Shown here: positions 9,624 through 20,405 of the stretch, one piece after another
How positions within the stretch are numbered: the first letter of the stretch is position 1
How the letters are laid out: the number at the start of each line of letters is the position of its first letter
From: Nemertoderma westbladi
Lineage: Eukaryota > Xenacoelomorpha > Nemertodermatida > Nemertodermatidae
Direction: 5' to 3'
Length of the DNA stretch: 32,581 nt
NCBI GenBank assembly: GCA_032718475.1
Contig: JAUCBJ010002053.1
Coordinates: 1-32,581, forward strand
Position numbers and translations under genes: made by a program
The notes under the pieces: generated by a model
Database searches by the model: none
Seen by the model: only the letters and a program-made list of their open reading frames with translations
What the model was told of the DNA's origin: nothing

Positions 9624-9718
9624 TGGGAACTCCAGAAACGAGTTTTAGTGGGCGGAGTACTCTCGCTGCACGTAAGGATTGTGTGAAACCCATATCGCTC
9701 ATCGTCTGAGACATTATG
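9624..9718 (-). CDS. CaV2 calcium channel alpha-1, exon 4 (repeat I S4 voltage sensor)
   Basis: This 95-bp exon lies between an acceptor ending ATTTTCCAG and a GTAAGT donor (9623-9618). It completes the Gly codon begun in exon 3 and leaves one base for the Ser codon of exon 5. It encodes IMSQTMSDMGFTQS and then LRAARVLRPLKLVSGVP, the S3-S4 linker and S4 sensor. Four positive residues of S4 are present (R, R, R, K), but the outermost arginine normally seen in CaV2 (DLRTLR) is replaced by Gln (CAA at 9681-9679). The S3-S4 linker is unusual. The downstream RVLRPLKLVSG is essentially invariant in CaV2, so the identity is firm. Confidence 0.94.
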
Positions 9719-10344
9719 CTGGAAAATATAAATTGAAGATTTATATTTAAAATAGCTAAAGCTTAATTAAATGAATTAATAGTTTCATTCTCCAACCTAA
9801 TTTTGTTTAGCAGTAACCACCAATTTCTGATTAAAGCAGGTTAAGATATTAAAATTCTTTGAACACCACAAAATAAATCAGCATACCTGCTATCCTAATG
9901 AGTGCTAGAATCCACATTCATACTTCAACTACATATAATATAGATTGGCTTTTAATTGGCGGCATGAAAGATTGCTTTAAGTTATTTTTTCATGGAAGCC
10001 CAACCCACACCCACCTCCTCCCTCACCCAGGATGATGTATGATTAACATAGGCCGCGCATCCATCCATTTATGATCCGTGCAGGATCCATCCCAACTCCT
10101 ACCAGCTAGCTATGGTAATGTTGTCTGCCCTGAGATGGGAATTATGCAAAATGCATGAGGCTGAGAGAGGGGGGTTTGATGGGGAGCTTACGTTATTCAC
10201 TACTGCTAGCAGATTGCCGGCTATTCTACCCGGGTTTGTAGGGTTACCTGCAAGATAACAGGACAGGTGGTTCAATGCGAAGCCATCCTTTTACCATCTT
10301 TATTATATCTGTGTGTGTATACTGTCGATATTAAATAAAGCCAC
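9719..10344. other. Intronic sequence, nothing recognised
   Basis: Start of the 12.6-kb intron 3 as read on the plus strand. No gene seen. Confidence 0.35.
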
Positions 10345-10520
10345 TTGCCTGAATGGAAAATGATAAACCATTCAATAATACACCCTGCGTAATATTCCAT
10401 TATTAAATGGAAAAAGATAAACCGATTCAATAATAATATTCACGTAAATATTCTATTATTCTACTTTTATAAGGAAAATTGTAAACATTCAAATAGTACT
10501 GTACCTGCGTTATATTACAC
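10345..10520. repeat. Degenerate ~60-bp tandem repeat, three copies
   Basis: Three imperfect units share AATGGAAAA-GATAAACC, ATTCAATAATA and CTGCGTAATATTCCATTATT-like segments at about 10351, 10407 and 10470. The last copy is the most diverged. Confidence 0.6.
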
Positions 10521-10639
10521 CATCTCCTGATATAGTATAGTGTGTTAATGCAGGTACTGGTCATAATTTTTGCTGTAAACATGGATTCAGACCAACAGAA
10601 AATCGATCGTGATAACATTCAATCGCTGCATGATCTGGC

Positions 10640-10899
10640 AATCGCTGGATGGTCTGGCAAGTCACATGAATGACTTCTGCTACTTTGGCTCGTGGTTGCG
10701 GAGGTGTGGTGAAAATCTCAGAATTTGCAAAGAAAAGCCTGGTCTGCTAGCCACCAGCAATCCATAATATAGAAGAGCTGTGATATCACATGTTCTTTAG
10801 AAGCACGCCTTTTCCGTGTAGCCATGGAGCCAGTGTTGCACTTGGGCAGTGCCAGCCCATGCTGGGCTCTAACTGCTTAAGACACCACGTTTATGGATA
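10640..10899 (+). mobile_element. Relic of the RTE-like LINE, left part, interrupted at 10899
   Basis: This stretch matches the LINE C-terminal region around 28970-29205: a decayed GATGACTTCTGTTACCTGGG-like start and a well-kept CCATGCTGGGCTCTAACTGC at 10857-10876. Multiple stops and indels make it non-coding. The match is cut by a DNA transposon at 10900 and resumes at 12183. Confidence 0.75.
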
Positions 10900-12182
10900 G
10901 TAGGGGAGACCTGGGAGATTTGGCATGCCTGCCTTTTGAGTGACTTCCTGAATGTGGATTGCAACAACTTTTTTACTCAACCTATCATAGGGTGTACTAT
11001 ATTTGAATATGGAAACTGAAAAAATTATTAAATTTAATGCAACTGGCGATTCTCTGGATAACATTTTGTAATTTTCCAATCAAAATGATAATTTTTTATT
11101 TTTTGTATTCACGAAACCCCCTTTCATAAGTACCATCACCGGAACTTTTGGATATATGAAAATGATCGTCAACTATTTGGGATTATGTTAAAGTTGACAG
11201 AATAATGTCTTTACAATAATCTTGTATATTTATTTTTCATATTTATCAAAGTTCCCCCAGGTTGGGACATTTGGCATTTGCGTGCTAGGGATATTTGGCA
11301 TTCCAATGTAATCATTACAATCTGCCAGTAGCATATTGGTGTCTAGTTGTACTGCCATTTCACTGCAGTGCAGTACTGCAGTATTAGCTACCGGTACTAA
11401 GCCCTAAGCACGAAGTGCTGAAGTATAAGTATTATTGCACTGCATTGTTTAATTGCTATAGTTCTACTTGAATATTATTACCATTATTATAAACATTTTA
11501 GTCATTTTGCATTAGCCTCAACTATTTTAGTCTAATCCGTACTAAATTCGTTATTCTATGCTACGAATTTAATAAGAATCTAGGTGAACACCCCCCAACA
11601 CACCCTCCCCCCCCCCCCCCCCCATCCTAAATTCTTTATTCTATGCTACGAATTTAATAAGAATCGAGTTGAACATGACCACTCCCCATATACCACCCCT
11701 TGAACACTCCCCACATACCACCCCTACCCTCCAGCAAACAACAACGGAAAGGAACCATCATCGGCCCGGGGAATTCCTTGAATTACGCGAAAAGTAAATC
11801 TTGAAGTTAAACTTAGAGAAGATTAACAGAATAAGTAAATGGAGCTTGTCAGCTGATAGTTACTTTACCAAATATAGGATAAATATTTGCAAATTAGGCT
11901 GTAAATGCATATAGAACAGGGCGTTTAAAAATAATGCCAAATATCCCTGTCCTCTCTGCCAAGTGTCCCCACGTGTTGGGAGAATTGGCATGTGTTGACC
12001 TCCATCGACAAAATCGACCCTAACAATTCGAAATCTGTTTAAAATCAATACAAACTATGACTGAAAGATAGCCCATTAAATTCTGGACAAAATGAGAACT
12101 CATATTAAACAAATGAGTGAACAGATTGGAAGATATGAGCGTTTTAGACAAAAACATGCCAAATGTCCCAACCCTCCCCTAC
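10900..12182. mobile_element. Non-autonomous DNA transposon inserted in a LINE relic
   Basis: The ends are inverted: the left reads GTAGGGGAGACCTGGGAG then ATTTGGCATG (10900-10927), and the right is the reverse complement of GTAGGGGAGGGTTGGGAC then ATTTGGCATG (12182-12155). Homology to the LINE stops at one end and resumes at the other, which fixes the 1283-bp insertion. ATA flanks both sides (10897-10899, 12183-12185) and may be the target duplication. The terminal word GGGACATTTGGCAT recurs inside, at about 11263 and 11289 (plus), 11934 and 11957 (minus) and 11978 (plus). A direct repeat of ~38 bp (about 11548 and 11625) brackets a 17-C tract. No transposase frame is present, and the superfamily is not recognised. 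Confidence 0.8.
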
Positions 12183-12487
12183 ATATTATACCAGAGTGCT
12201 GCGCATAGTGCACATCATTGCCTAAGCAAGATGTACACATAATCAATGAGGTGTTGCCCAACTATGGCAACATTTCATCGCCACGACCCAGCATCACCCT
12301 GCAAATACGCCGCCTGAATCTTCCTGGGCAATGTTTTCGCCGGCAGGAGCAACCAGTACTCAACCTTGTGCTATGGAAGCCAGCTGGTGAGAATAACGTG
12401 TAGGACAGGCACTGACTGTCCTCAAACACCTGTTCAAGGACACACTACTTGAGAATAGAGATGAACTAGGAAACTACATGGCTGACC
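12183..12487 (+). mobile_element. Relic of the RTE-like LINE, right part
   Basis: It continues the relic interrupted at 10899 and corresponds to about 29212-29495 of the long copy. A translated stretch reads SITLQIRRLNLPGQCFRRQE then QPVLNLVLWKPAGENN, matching the LINE segment ending QPVHNLVLWQPHGVN. It ends near 12487, just before element C. Confidence 0.8.
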
Positions 12488-12495
12488 ATATATAT

Positions 12496-12840
12496 GGTTG
12501 GGTACAATCTTCGCCCGCTTTCAACCTTCGCCCGCGTCCAACCTTCGCCCAGGGAAACCTTCGCCCACAAGGCAATCTTCGCCCGTGAGCAACTTTCGCC
12601 CAATAAATTTGTGTTAGCAACCGATTTTAGTTTCCAATGGATTGAAAGAGCAGGTTACAGAGACGGCCTTTTCTAACCAAAACAATAATTGTTTATTGGG
12701 CGCAGGTCGCTCGCAGGCGAATATTGCCTCCGAGCGAAGGTTTCCGTCGGGCGAAGATTTCCGCCGGGCGATAGTTGCTAGTTTTGAAGGCGAAGATTGT
12801 TGCTCAGGGCGAAGATTGGACGCAGGCGAAGTTTGCTCCG
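12496..12840. repeat. Small inverted-repeat element C (CTTCGCCC arrays, shared core)
   Basis: The left array (12509-12601) has six to seven copies of a ~17-bp unit centred on CTTCGCCC. The right array (12697-12832) has the inverse GGGCGAAG-type units at similar spacing. Between them the core GAAAGAGCAGGTTACAGAG ... CCAAAACAATAA (12643-12692) is homologous to the cores of elements A and B, and it again ends in a hairpin (AAACAAT-A-ATTGTTT). Outer ends TTGGGTAC and, inverted, TTGGTAC may be the termini. A 60- to 90-codon open frame here is a by-product of the array. Confidence 0.75.
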
Positions 12841-13662
12841 TACCAATGTGGGGGCGCTTTTTCCCTGGGACCGCCGTAATGCACGTTAGTGCAGGCCGAT
12901 CATCAATTTAATCTTGTAGAGCAGCTATTCTTCACATTACAGTGGTTTGTTGATAGTCGGCCTACGCTGGCTATGCAATGAATCTAAATCTGAAGAACTT
13001 TCATTTGAATGAGAAATTAGCTGAGATTTGGCGTTATTACAATGCGGCTGGCGACTCGGAAATTTTTTTGAGTTTTCGCTGGTTTCATTTGAAAGAGCAT
13101 GTTAAAAAACCCCGGAGAGAAATTTTACTTAAAAAAAATATTGGCTAGTTACAGCGATTTTAAAACACAAAATGAGCAAACTCGGAAAACCAGGTCGTTT
13201 TGGAAAACTGCATCGAGTAGACGCTTGGTACATTTTACTGACGAACCGTTCTCCAGCGTATGACTGCAATTTTATTTGCTCATGATGTTGTTCCGCATTA
13301 TAATAATAAATTTTCGCTATAAAGACTTTGGGAAAGGTTGAGCAATTTTTTTGGTGGCCGTTTCTTTTGAGGGTAAAATCATAACAAAATTGTCAAAAAA
13401 TATTAAGCTATGTAGAGAATGTGTTAGCAACAACATTAAACATTCTAGAATATTATGTTTTATGTAATTATTAATCATTATATAATGCAATAGTGCAATG
13501 GTGCAATAATAGGCTACATTTAGGCACTGAAAAGAGAGTTTGGAGGCGATGACTGCTTCGTCTAATCGTCTAACATAATTAAATGTCTAATAATAATAAA
13601 ACTAGCCACTGAGGTGGATTGTTCGCCCTGTTGGGTACCTTGATAGCCAACGTGGTAAATTG
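12841..13662. other. Intronic sequence, nothing recognised
   Basis: Channel intron 3. No coding similarity or clear repeat was found. Confidence 0.35.
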
Positions 13663-13680
13663 CCCCCCCCCCCCCCCCCC
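13663..13680. repeat. Poly(dC) 18 tract
   Basis: Eighteen uninterrupted C residues, flanked by TTG and ATTTTGTGG. One of several long G/C homopolymers in this window. Confidence 0.95.
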
Positions 13681-14480
13681 ATTTTGTGGTTGGAATGCAT
13701 AGCGGAATGGATCCGCTAACACAAAATTTGTAACTCTTAACTGCAACCATAATACTTATTCCTTAAAATTTTAGTTTCTCCTGCTTAGTTTCTTCTTATT
13801 TATGCATGACCATTGTCTCAATAGGTAAATATACCCATGCAGGTTAACTTATTATTGTTTCTATGTAAAACATCTGTTGTTAAGATAAATAGTGTTCTAG
13901 AAAAAAATGTTCAATGCGGAGTAAGTGAAATATAACATAATTTCAAATGGCTTATACAAGTTGACACTTTCAGCAAAAAACTGTAGTCATACCCAATTTG
14001 AACGGTGGTCGCCACTGTCTACTTGACTATGAGCTCACAAATACAGCACGAAATGTTCATTGGTTACTAAGCAATATTAATCTCTTTGTAACTAAAATGA
14101 AAGGCGTAGCTAATATTTTTTTGGTGCGTTTTTGTGTTTTGTTAAGAATGTAATTACATATTCATTTCATTTTTCATTTCATTTTTATTCCAGACATTGA
14201 ATTATACAATATATTATTATTACATTATTTTAGTAAAACATTATATAATACCCGTCCATATCATTTATAAAATTGAGCACAATTATTGAATTATTAAATA
14301 CATACTGCTACCTACACTACGGAAAAATAATTTACATAGAGCCTAATATTTAAACATATTGGTGGGACCGTATTATTGACACACTTCGAAAATCCGACAT
14401 ATAATACGTCGGTTAGTAAAACTATCCCAGTAGAAAATTTCATACAATCTCATTACGATTTTAAGAAAAATTAGAAGGCT
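13681..14480. other. Intronic sequence, nothing recognised
   Basis: AT-rich intron with a short CATTTCATTTTT-type simple repeat near 14165-14188. No gene seen. Confidence 0.35.
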
Positions 14481-14500
14481 GGGGGGGGGGGGGGGGGGGG
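14481..14500. repeat. Poly(dG) 20 tract
   Basis: Twenty uninterrupted G residues followed by TGGGG. The tract may mark the end of a small dispersed element, but no partner end was identified. Confidence 0.95.
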
Positions 14501-14779
14501 TGGGGTTCTCCCTGAATTAAAACACTATATTGATATTGATGGAGTGTGGATATTATTTCTGTTTTATTCTCATTGTTGTTTTGAGAATTTGAGATACTTA
14601 GGGCTTAATGTTAATGTGTAGCAATGTACAGTCATGATAACGTACGTATCTTGGATACATTAAAGCCCTGTGGCATATTATTGTGAAGGTGCCACCAGTA
14701 CTGCGGCAGGTAGAAACTACGCACTGCCTCATTTATTATAATAGGCCCATCCATACCTTAAAGAATAATCGATCAATCG

Positions 14780-15440
14780 ATCAGGAAATCTCTGATCGTA
14801 TGAGCATAAGCTCAATGGTATGCTTGAGCATGTGGACGACTTCTGTTACCTGGGATAATGGATCCGCAAGTCAGGTGAGGACTTTCGAATACGTAAGGGA
14901 AAGGCATGGGCAGTATTGAATAGGCTTTCCAGGATTTGGAAGTCACACAGAATACATCGCAAACTTAAGGTCCGATTATTTATAACAGCAGTGATACCAT
15001 TACTCTTCTATGGGAGTCCATGCTGGGCTCTAACTGCTGAGGACACCAAAGCTCTGGATGGCACATTCACAATAATGTTAGGTCGGGTTCACTGTGACAA
15101 GTACAATGCACACATCTCTCACCAGACACTATATAACATTGGAGGTGTCTCAATGGTTCCCAAAGTTTGACACTTGAACAAAGCCGCCACCGCTTTGCAG
15201 GACATTGTTATCGGCGTGAAGACCAGCCTGTGCACAATCTTGTGCTTTGGCAGCCCAATGGAGAAAATAAGCATAATGGGCAGCCCATGACTTTCTTGAG
15301 ACGCCTCGTAAAGGACACTTGGCCTTGAAGATACGTATAATCTCGCGAAAGCAATGATGGATAGGGAGTTGTGGCGGTGCAACTTTGTTGATAAGCCGGC
15401 ATATCATTGCATTCTTAATGTACGCTGCATTGGGCTTGCC
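14780..15440 (+). mobile_element. 3' fragment of the RTE-like LINE (second best copy)
   Basis: It is collinear with about 28920-29570 of the long copy. Recognisable pieces are MSISS, RLSRIWKSHRIHRKLKVRLF, LLFYGSPCWALTAEDTK, HISHQTLYNIGGVSMVP and the final CNFVDKPA. Frameshifts near 14840, 14910 and 15165 and a premature stop (TGGGATAATGG where the long copy has TGGGATCATGG) make it non-functional. It ends near 15440 without a clear (TAG)n tail. Confidence 0.9.
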
Positions 15441-16726
15441 AATTGAGGATTTCATGGTGGTGGCGCAGTGTTTTTGTTGAGCCAGCGCAGCAGGCCGATA
15501 AGCCTATAGATAACAGTATGTTATGCCTAACAGTATCGGTACATAGTCCCGTACTTCTTATATGATGCTTAATATAATAATTTTTTTCAAAGTTTTAGTT
15601 TTATTTTAAGTAACAGTTTTATTCAAATTAAAGTCATTTTCTCTCTGTAAACTCAGCAACAAAATCGCATGTATTAGTATTATATGTAATGTAATGTAAC
15701 TTAATATACTTTGTGGGTTCGGGGAATAATCTATTTATATCGAGCATTCATTCCATTTACATCAAGGGTTTTATCATTTCAGCTGAACGACTGCCATTTT
15801 ATTAATTGCATTTTGGCGCGAATAATTATTAATTTGATTGGATCTGTTCCAATTTTACCAGTTGACCTGATGTAACAAACCATGTAACTACATTCAACAC
15901 AACTTGATTAGAAATTCCAAATATATTACTACTAGTGGAGAAAGTAAAAGGTAAATAAAGCCAAGGATTGTTTGTAGTTCGGAATACCAATATGCTCATG
16001 TAGCTGTAGCCGTGGTAAGGCATACCATTGCTAACTCCCATTCTCCAGGGACACACCAGTTGTTCAAATCATACAGTATGTTCACCGAGCCATACGAATC
16101 CATTTGGAACGGCAATAAATACAAATTTGCGCATTCGGGGAGCATAAAAAACATCAAAACATTCAAATCCTTCTCTCTGAATTACATGCATGAACTAAAA
16201 ATATTTATGCTCGAGTACCCAATTGATATCTTGACACACTTGGTAAGATGACTGTAACCTACCATATCTGATGAGTAGCTTAATATATTGGAATACTTGA
16301 GCTTCTTTAAGACCAGGATTGTAATGGTGACGAAGGCTTTATGTGAAGAGGAGGGATTTACATGTTTGATATGCAACAGGCCTTACTTACTTTACTTATA
16401 ACACCAATTATGTGCAATCTGGTGCACTTTTTTAAAACTAACTCAAGTAATTTGCGATTTTTATTTTAAGGAGATTTACTGGGAGTGGGATAGACTAATA
16501 CAGATACTAGACCATCAATCTGTTTATAAGCAAGTATAGGAGTGACTGAGGAGTTATAGATTATAGAGTTATAGAGGAGTATAGACTGAGGAGTGTTCTC
16601 AGCCTAGGCTGAGATGACTGGGGAGTCATTTCAAGAGGGAGTTATCTCAGCCTTATACAGCGGCCCAAACCATATTGAAAACAATCATTTAACCTTAACG
16701 CTAAGTTATGAGGCTCATATCTAATA
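15441..16726. other. Intronic sequence with a 16-bp palindrome, no gene recognised
   Basis: Two open frames here (15829-16056 minus, 16012-16251 plus) carry no motif I recognise and overlap on opposite strands. A perfect palindrome CTCAGCCTAGGCTGAG lies at 16598-16613, near short TTATAGAG repeats (16550-16580). Confidence 0.35.
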
Positions 16727-18077
16727 CATTTTGTGAAATTTCTGACATTGCCATTGGCAATTATAGTCCAGTCAAAATAGGCGAAAAAAGGGCTCAACCT
16801 CGGACAAATTGCAACAGAATTTAATTTAATATTTTCTAGGCCCAAATTTTATGCTTATCAACATATCCAAAATCGGCCCAAATCGGGTTGTTGGAACTTG
16901 GATAAATAGACCATTTCACCATGGCAACAGAAAATCATACATAAATCACCTATTTCCTATAATCCTACGGAATTATAACCTTGACCTACCCCACCCAAAT
17001 CACTATCGGAGAATCCGATGGGGCACTTTTTGAATCCCGGTTACCATGACAACTATGAGAAGTAAACATTAAACAGAATTTTGAGTATTTTTAATAAGTC
17101 ACTCCCGAATTAGGATCAAAACTCCCGTTGCTATGGTCAAAATTCAAGACTTTGTTAAATAAAATAACTGTAGCAGACTCCACACAAGTGTTTTCAATAA
17201 TCTTTAATATGATTAACTTCCAATGTCAATAAAATGCCAAATGCGTTACTATAACTACATAAATACTAAAATATGCCCGTTGCTATGGTAACAACAGAAT
17301 AATGACTTCACTTGTGATCATGAATGTTGACTATGTAACATATTGATATGCATCTGAAGAACATATGAAATGATTCTGATGGAATTTTCACATATTAAAT
17401 AATATTTTTGGTTGCCATGGCAACAAGTTGTAACGGTTGACATGATTGGCTGGCAAATTATGGTCTGAACATAGCAACATGTGAGGTACTTGATCCTGAA
17501 TTGGTTTCTTTTTAAAATGATAGTAACCATATTTAAACTGAAGAAACATTATAGGTGATTTTATTTTCTTATTACATAGGTTACAGGCCAACTACTATTC
17601 CACTTCAACGCCGAATCTAGAAAAAAACAATTATTCTTTAAGGACAATATAATTACAGAGTTTCCTAATTTTGCAACAATGAGAACACGCAATACGGATA
17701 CGTTTCCAAAATTTCATAAATTTACTGTACAATTAGTTTCGACGATGTAGTTCTCATAGTTGTCATGGTAACCGGGTTTCAAAAAGTGCCCCATCGGATT
17801 CTCCGATAGTGATTTGGGTGGGGTTGGTCAAGGTTAGAATTCCGTAGGATTATAGGAAATGGATGATTTATGTATGACTTTCTGTTTCCATGGTGAAATG
17901 GTCTATTTAACCAAGTTCCAACATCCCGATTTTGGCCGATTTTGGATATGTTGATAAGCATAAAATTTGGGTCTAGAAATTATTAAATTAAATTCTGTTG
18001 CAATTTGTCCGAGGTTGAGCCCTATTTTGACTGGACTATTAGGCCAAAATGGCAGTAAGTGACATCGCGAAATGTTT
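16727..18077. mobile_element. Foldback-type element with ~330-bp inverted arms
   Basis: The left arm (16727-17062) and right arm (17751-18077) are inverted copies with high but imperfect identity. Both contain, in opposite orientation, the same 60-codon open stretch starting MLINISKIG and ending HYRRIRWGTF. The arms are separated by ~690 bp of unique AT-rich sequence. Several RFX X-box-like palindromes sit within it: 17040-17053, 17279-17292, 17411-17424 (the perfect GTTGCCATGGCAAC) and 17759-17772. No transposase is visible. The mirrored open frames follow from the inverted repeat and are not treated as genes. Confidence 0.85.
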
Positions 18078-19614
18078 ATGCCAAATTTTCACTGATCTCA
18101 ACAGGGCCTACTGATTAAAAAGGGATCTAAAAATGTAAGAATGTAATAATTACAATTGAAAACAGTAAAAAATACGAATTACAACTTTAATGTTATTCAG
18201 ATACAAAAGCACGGTTGGAAGTAAATTTAAATAGGGTTTAGAATACGGGGTAACATATTCATATCATCTTACCCTTTGCAAGAAGCTCTCCCTTATGGCG
18301 GGGATGGGGGTGATGAAATATCAATTTAAGACCTGATCAATTCAAAACGAACCATAAAATATCGCATCACCTCTTAACAATTATTAGTTGTGACAAACAG
18401 CTGTCGCATTGTAGTGTAGAGCAAGGTGCAATATTAAGAGTAGGGAAGAGATTATTCTAATATACTCTCAGACAATAGTTTATATACCAAAATCGATTGA
18501 AATGGCCACACATGTTTGGGTGCCTGACCCAATCAAGCGTCCCTCGCTTCATCCCCTTTATAAGGAAAGAATGTAAGTAATAAAATATATGCAATAACGC
18601 ATGCACACTAGCAATAAAAATCAATAAGACAGGGGTGGGGGGTAGATGAAGCAAATCCCATCTCGCGTGTTATTTCAACAAAAACGATAAATTATAGCCA
18701 ATAGGTAGCCCTATCAGTCTCTAGGTAACAGTTTCATTATTGCTTACATAAATGGATATCGACAGATGTGGTAGCATCGGGGACAACAGACTCTCTTTTT
18801 AAGCACCAATAAGTTTCAAGTAGCTCAACCAGTGCTGACATATTTGAATTGATTGTTTTACGGGTTACTGAACACCTATCTTTGTTATATCTAGATTATT
18901 GTTAATAGCCAGTATGATCATTTCCATTACTAGGTAAATACGATAAGATACTGGATACATTAAACGAGGATACAAGGAAGTTAAACTTTTTGATACTTAG
19001 TTGCTTTGCATTTTTTAACAACTGCATTGGGGTTGGACGAATAAAGTGGTAGAAGAAGGTAAAATCGCTTATGACGTATGGTTTTTCTGGTTTTATTGTA
19101 GCCGTATTTAATATTTAAGTATTGGTGTAATACTAATGAGTACGTTTGTCGTGAGTAAAAATAATGCTTAACCTTCGTTCCATCATGTGGGATAAAAGTG
19201 TTGCCCACTTCATGATTGAGAAACCTCAATGTTAAGGAGAAATTCACTAAGTGGGGTCTTCAATAGGTATACTATTCTGATTGATGATGCTATCGACCAC
19301 AGTAAGAGAATCGCCCTGTTGCGTTGCAAAGGTAACTATCACTAATAAATCCCTTGGGAAGATCAGCGCATTCTGGACAAAGGGGAGAAACTTATTCAAG
19401 CCCATGGAAAGTACTGTTGCTTTTCTTGAAAGGTCACCATGAAAGCATTATACAAGAACTACTCGGCCAGTCATATTTAGAACTAGGGGGGTAGACCCAA
19501 TAAATGCTACAGATGAAAGCAGGAATCTGTTGAAACCTGTCATACAATCAGCAATGTGCTATCTGGAAAAAAAAAGACACCCACCTGAACATGTAAAAGC
19601 TTATAGCTTACAAG
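18078..19614. other. Intronic sequence, nothing recognised
   Basis: Channel intron 3. GCAAATCCCATCTCG (18652-18666) beside a G-rich run repeats a word from 8434-8448. Minus-strand open frames at 18457-18654 and 18981-19247 show no family resemblance. Confidence 0.35.
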
Positions 19615-20405
19615 CTTACAGACTGGAAGGCAAATTTATAGAAACTGAACAACATTCAGCAATGAGCGTGTAGAATTGCAATGTCTTCACCGTTCATCTG
19701 GTCCAGGGCACGAGGGTCCGTACTCTCTGACGAAAAATACAAAGCAACTACTGGTGATATAACATTTGCAGAGGTTAAGACTATAAAACAAATTCCTCAT
19801 GTTGTATCAGCGGCATTTTTCATCCTGTCTGTAGGTGATAGTGGTGCACTTATTGTTTTTATTTTATTATACACCCCATGCCATATTCTTTGAGATGTAC
19901 CACAAAACAAATCGGTTGGTTCCAGTCCCCAAGAAAGGGAACCTCGCCTAACTTGGATTCCAATTCAGAAAATAGTATCATTTCAATCGCAACAAAGCGT
20001 CATGTCGAATCGCCTCACAGATCCTACAATGTGGCACTTGTGTGAGAATCAGAATGGTGACAGTAGAATTCGTAGAACCAATTCTGGCACTCATACCGAT
20101 CATTGAAGAACTATATGCAAACTATTATTCAGGCGATTTGTTGTCATTGTTGTATTCTGCTTCAAGGCTTTCAGTCTGTGTCAAAAGCAAATATGTTCGA
20201 AAATACTTTGAATCTCTGGAATTCCTATTTAAGTCATTCATGTGTTAGATCAAATAATGCAGAAGGACCATCAGTGAATCAATCATGTTTCAGATTTCGA
20301 CTTTGCTGATGACATTGGTGTTCTATTAGATACATTGTAGGGTGCTTAGAAGTTGTAGGTCATACTAACTAAATGACTTCTGTTATTTGGGCCCAGGAAC
20401 TGGAA
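19615..20405 (+). mobile_element. Decayed internal fragment of the RTE-like LINE
   Basis: Segments fall in the same order as in the long copy: GDITFAEVK (~19755), the GGTTCCAGTCCCCAAGAAAG block (19918-19937, PVPKKG), EPILALIPIIEEL (~20080), a DFADD-type block (GACTTTGCTGATGAC, ~20299) and a TGACTTCTGTTATTTGGG remnant (~20375). Large deletions and many stops separate them. This is an old copy covering the reverse transcriptase core. Confidence 0.8.

Noticed and set aside
13172-13184. GAGCAAACTCGGA shared with 1601 and 1699
   Set aside because: Only 13 bases are shared, with no similarity in the flanks; likely chance.
15829-16251. Overlapping open frames on both strands that might be exons
   Set aside because: No recognised motif, no matching splice phases with the channel gene, and composition typical of the intron.
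16851-17961. Two matching 60-codon frames on opposite strands
   Set aside because: They are mirror images created by the inverted arms of the foldback element; no protein family was recognised.
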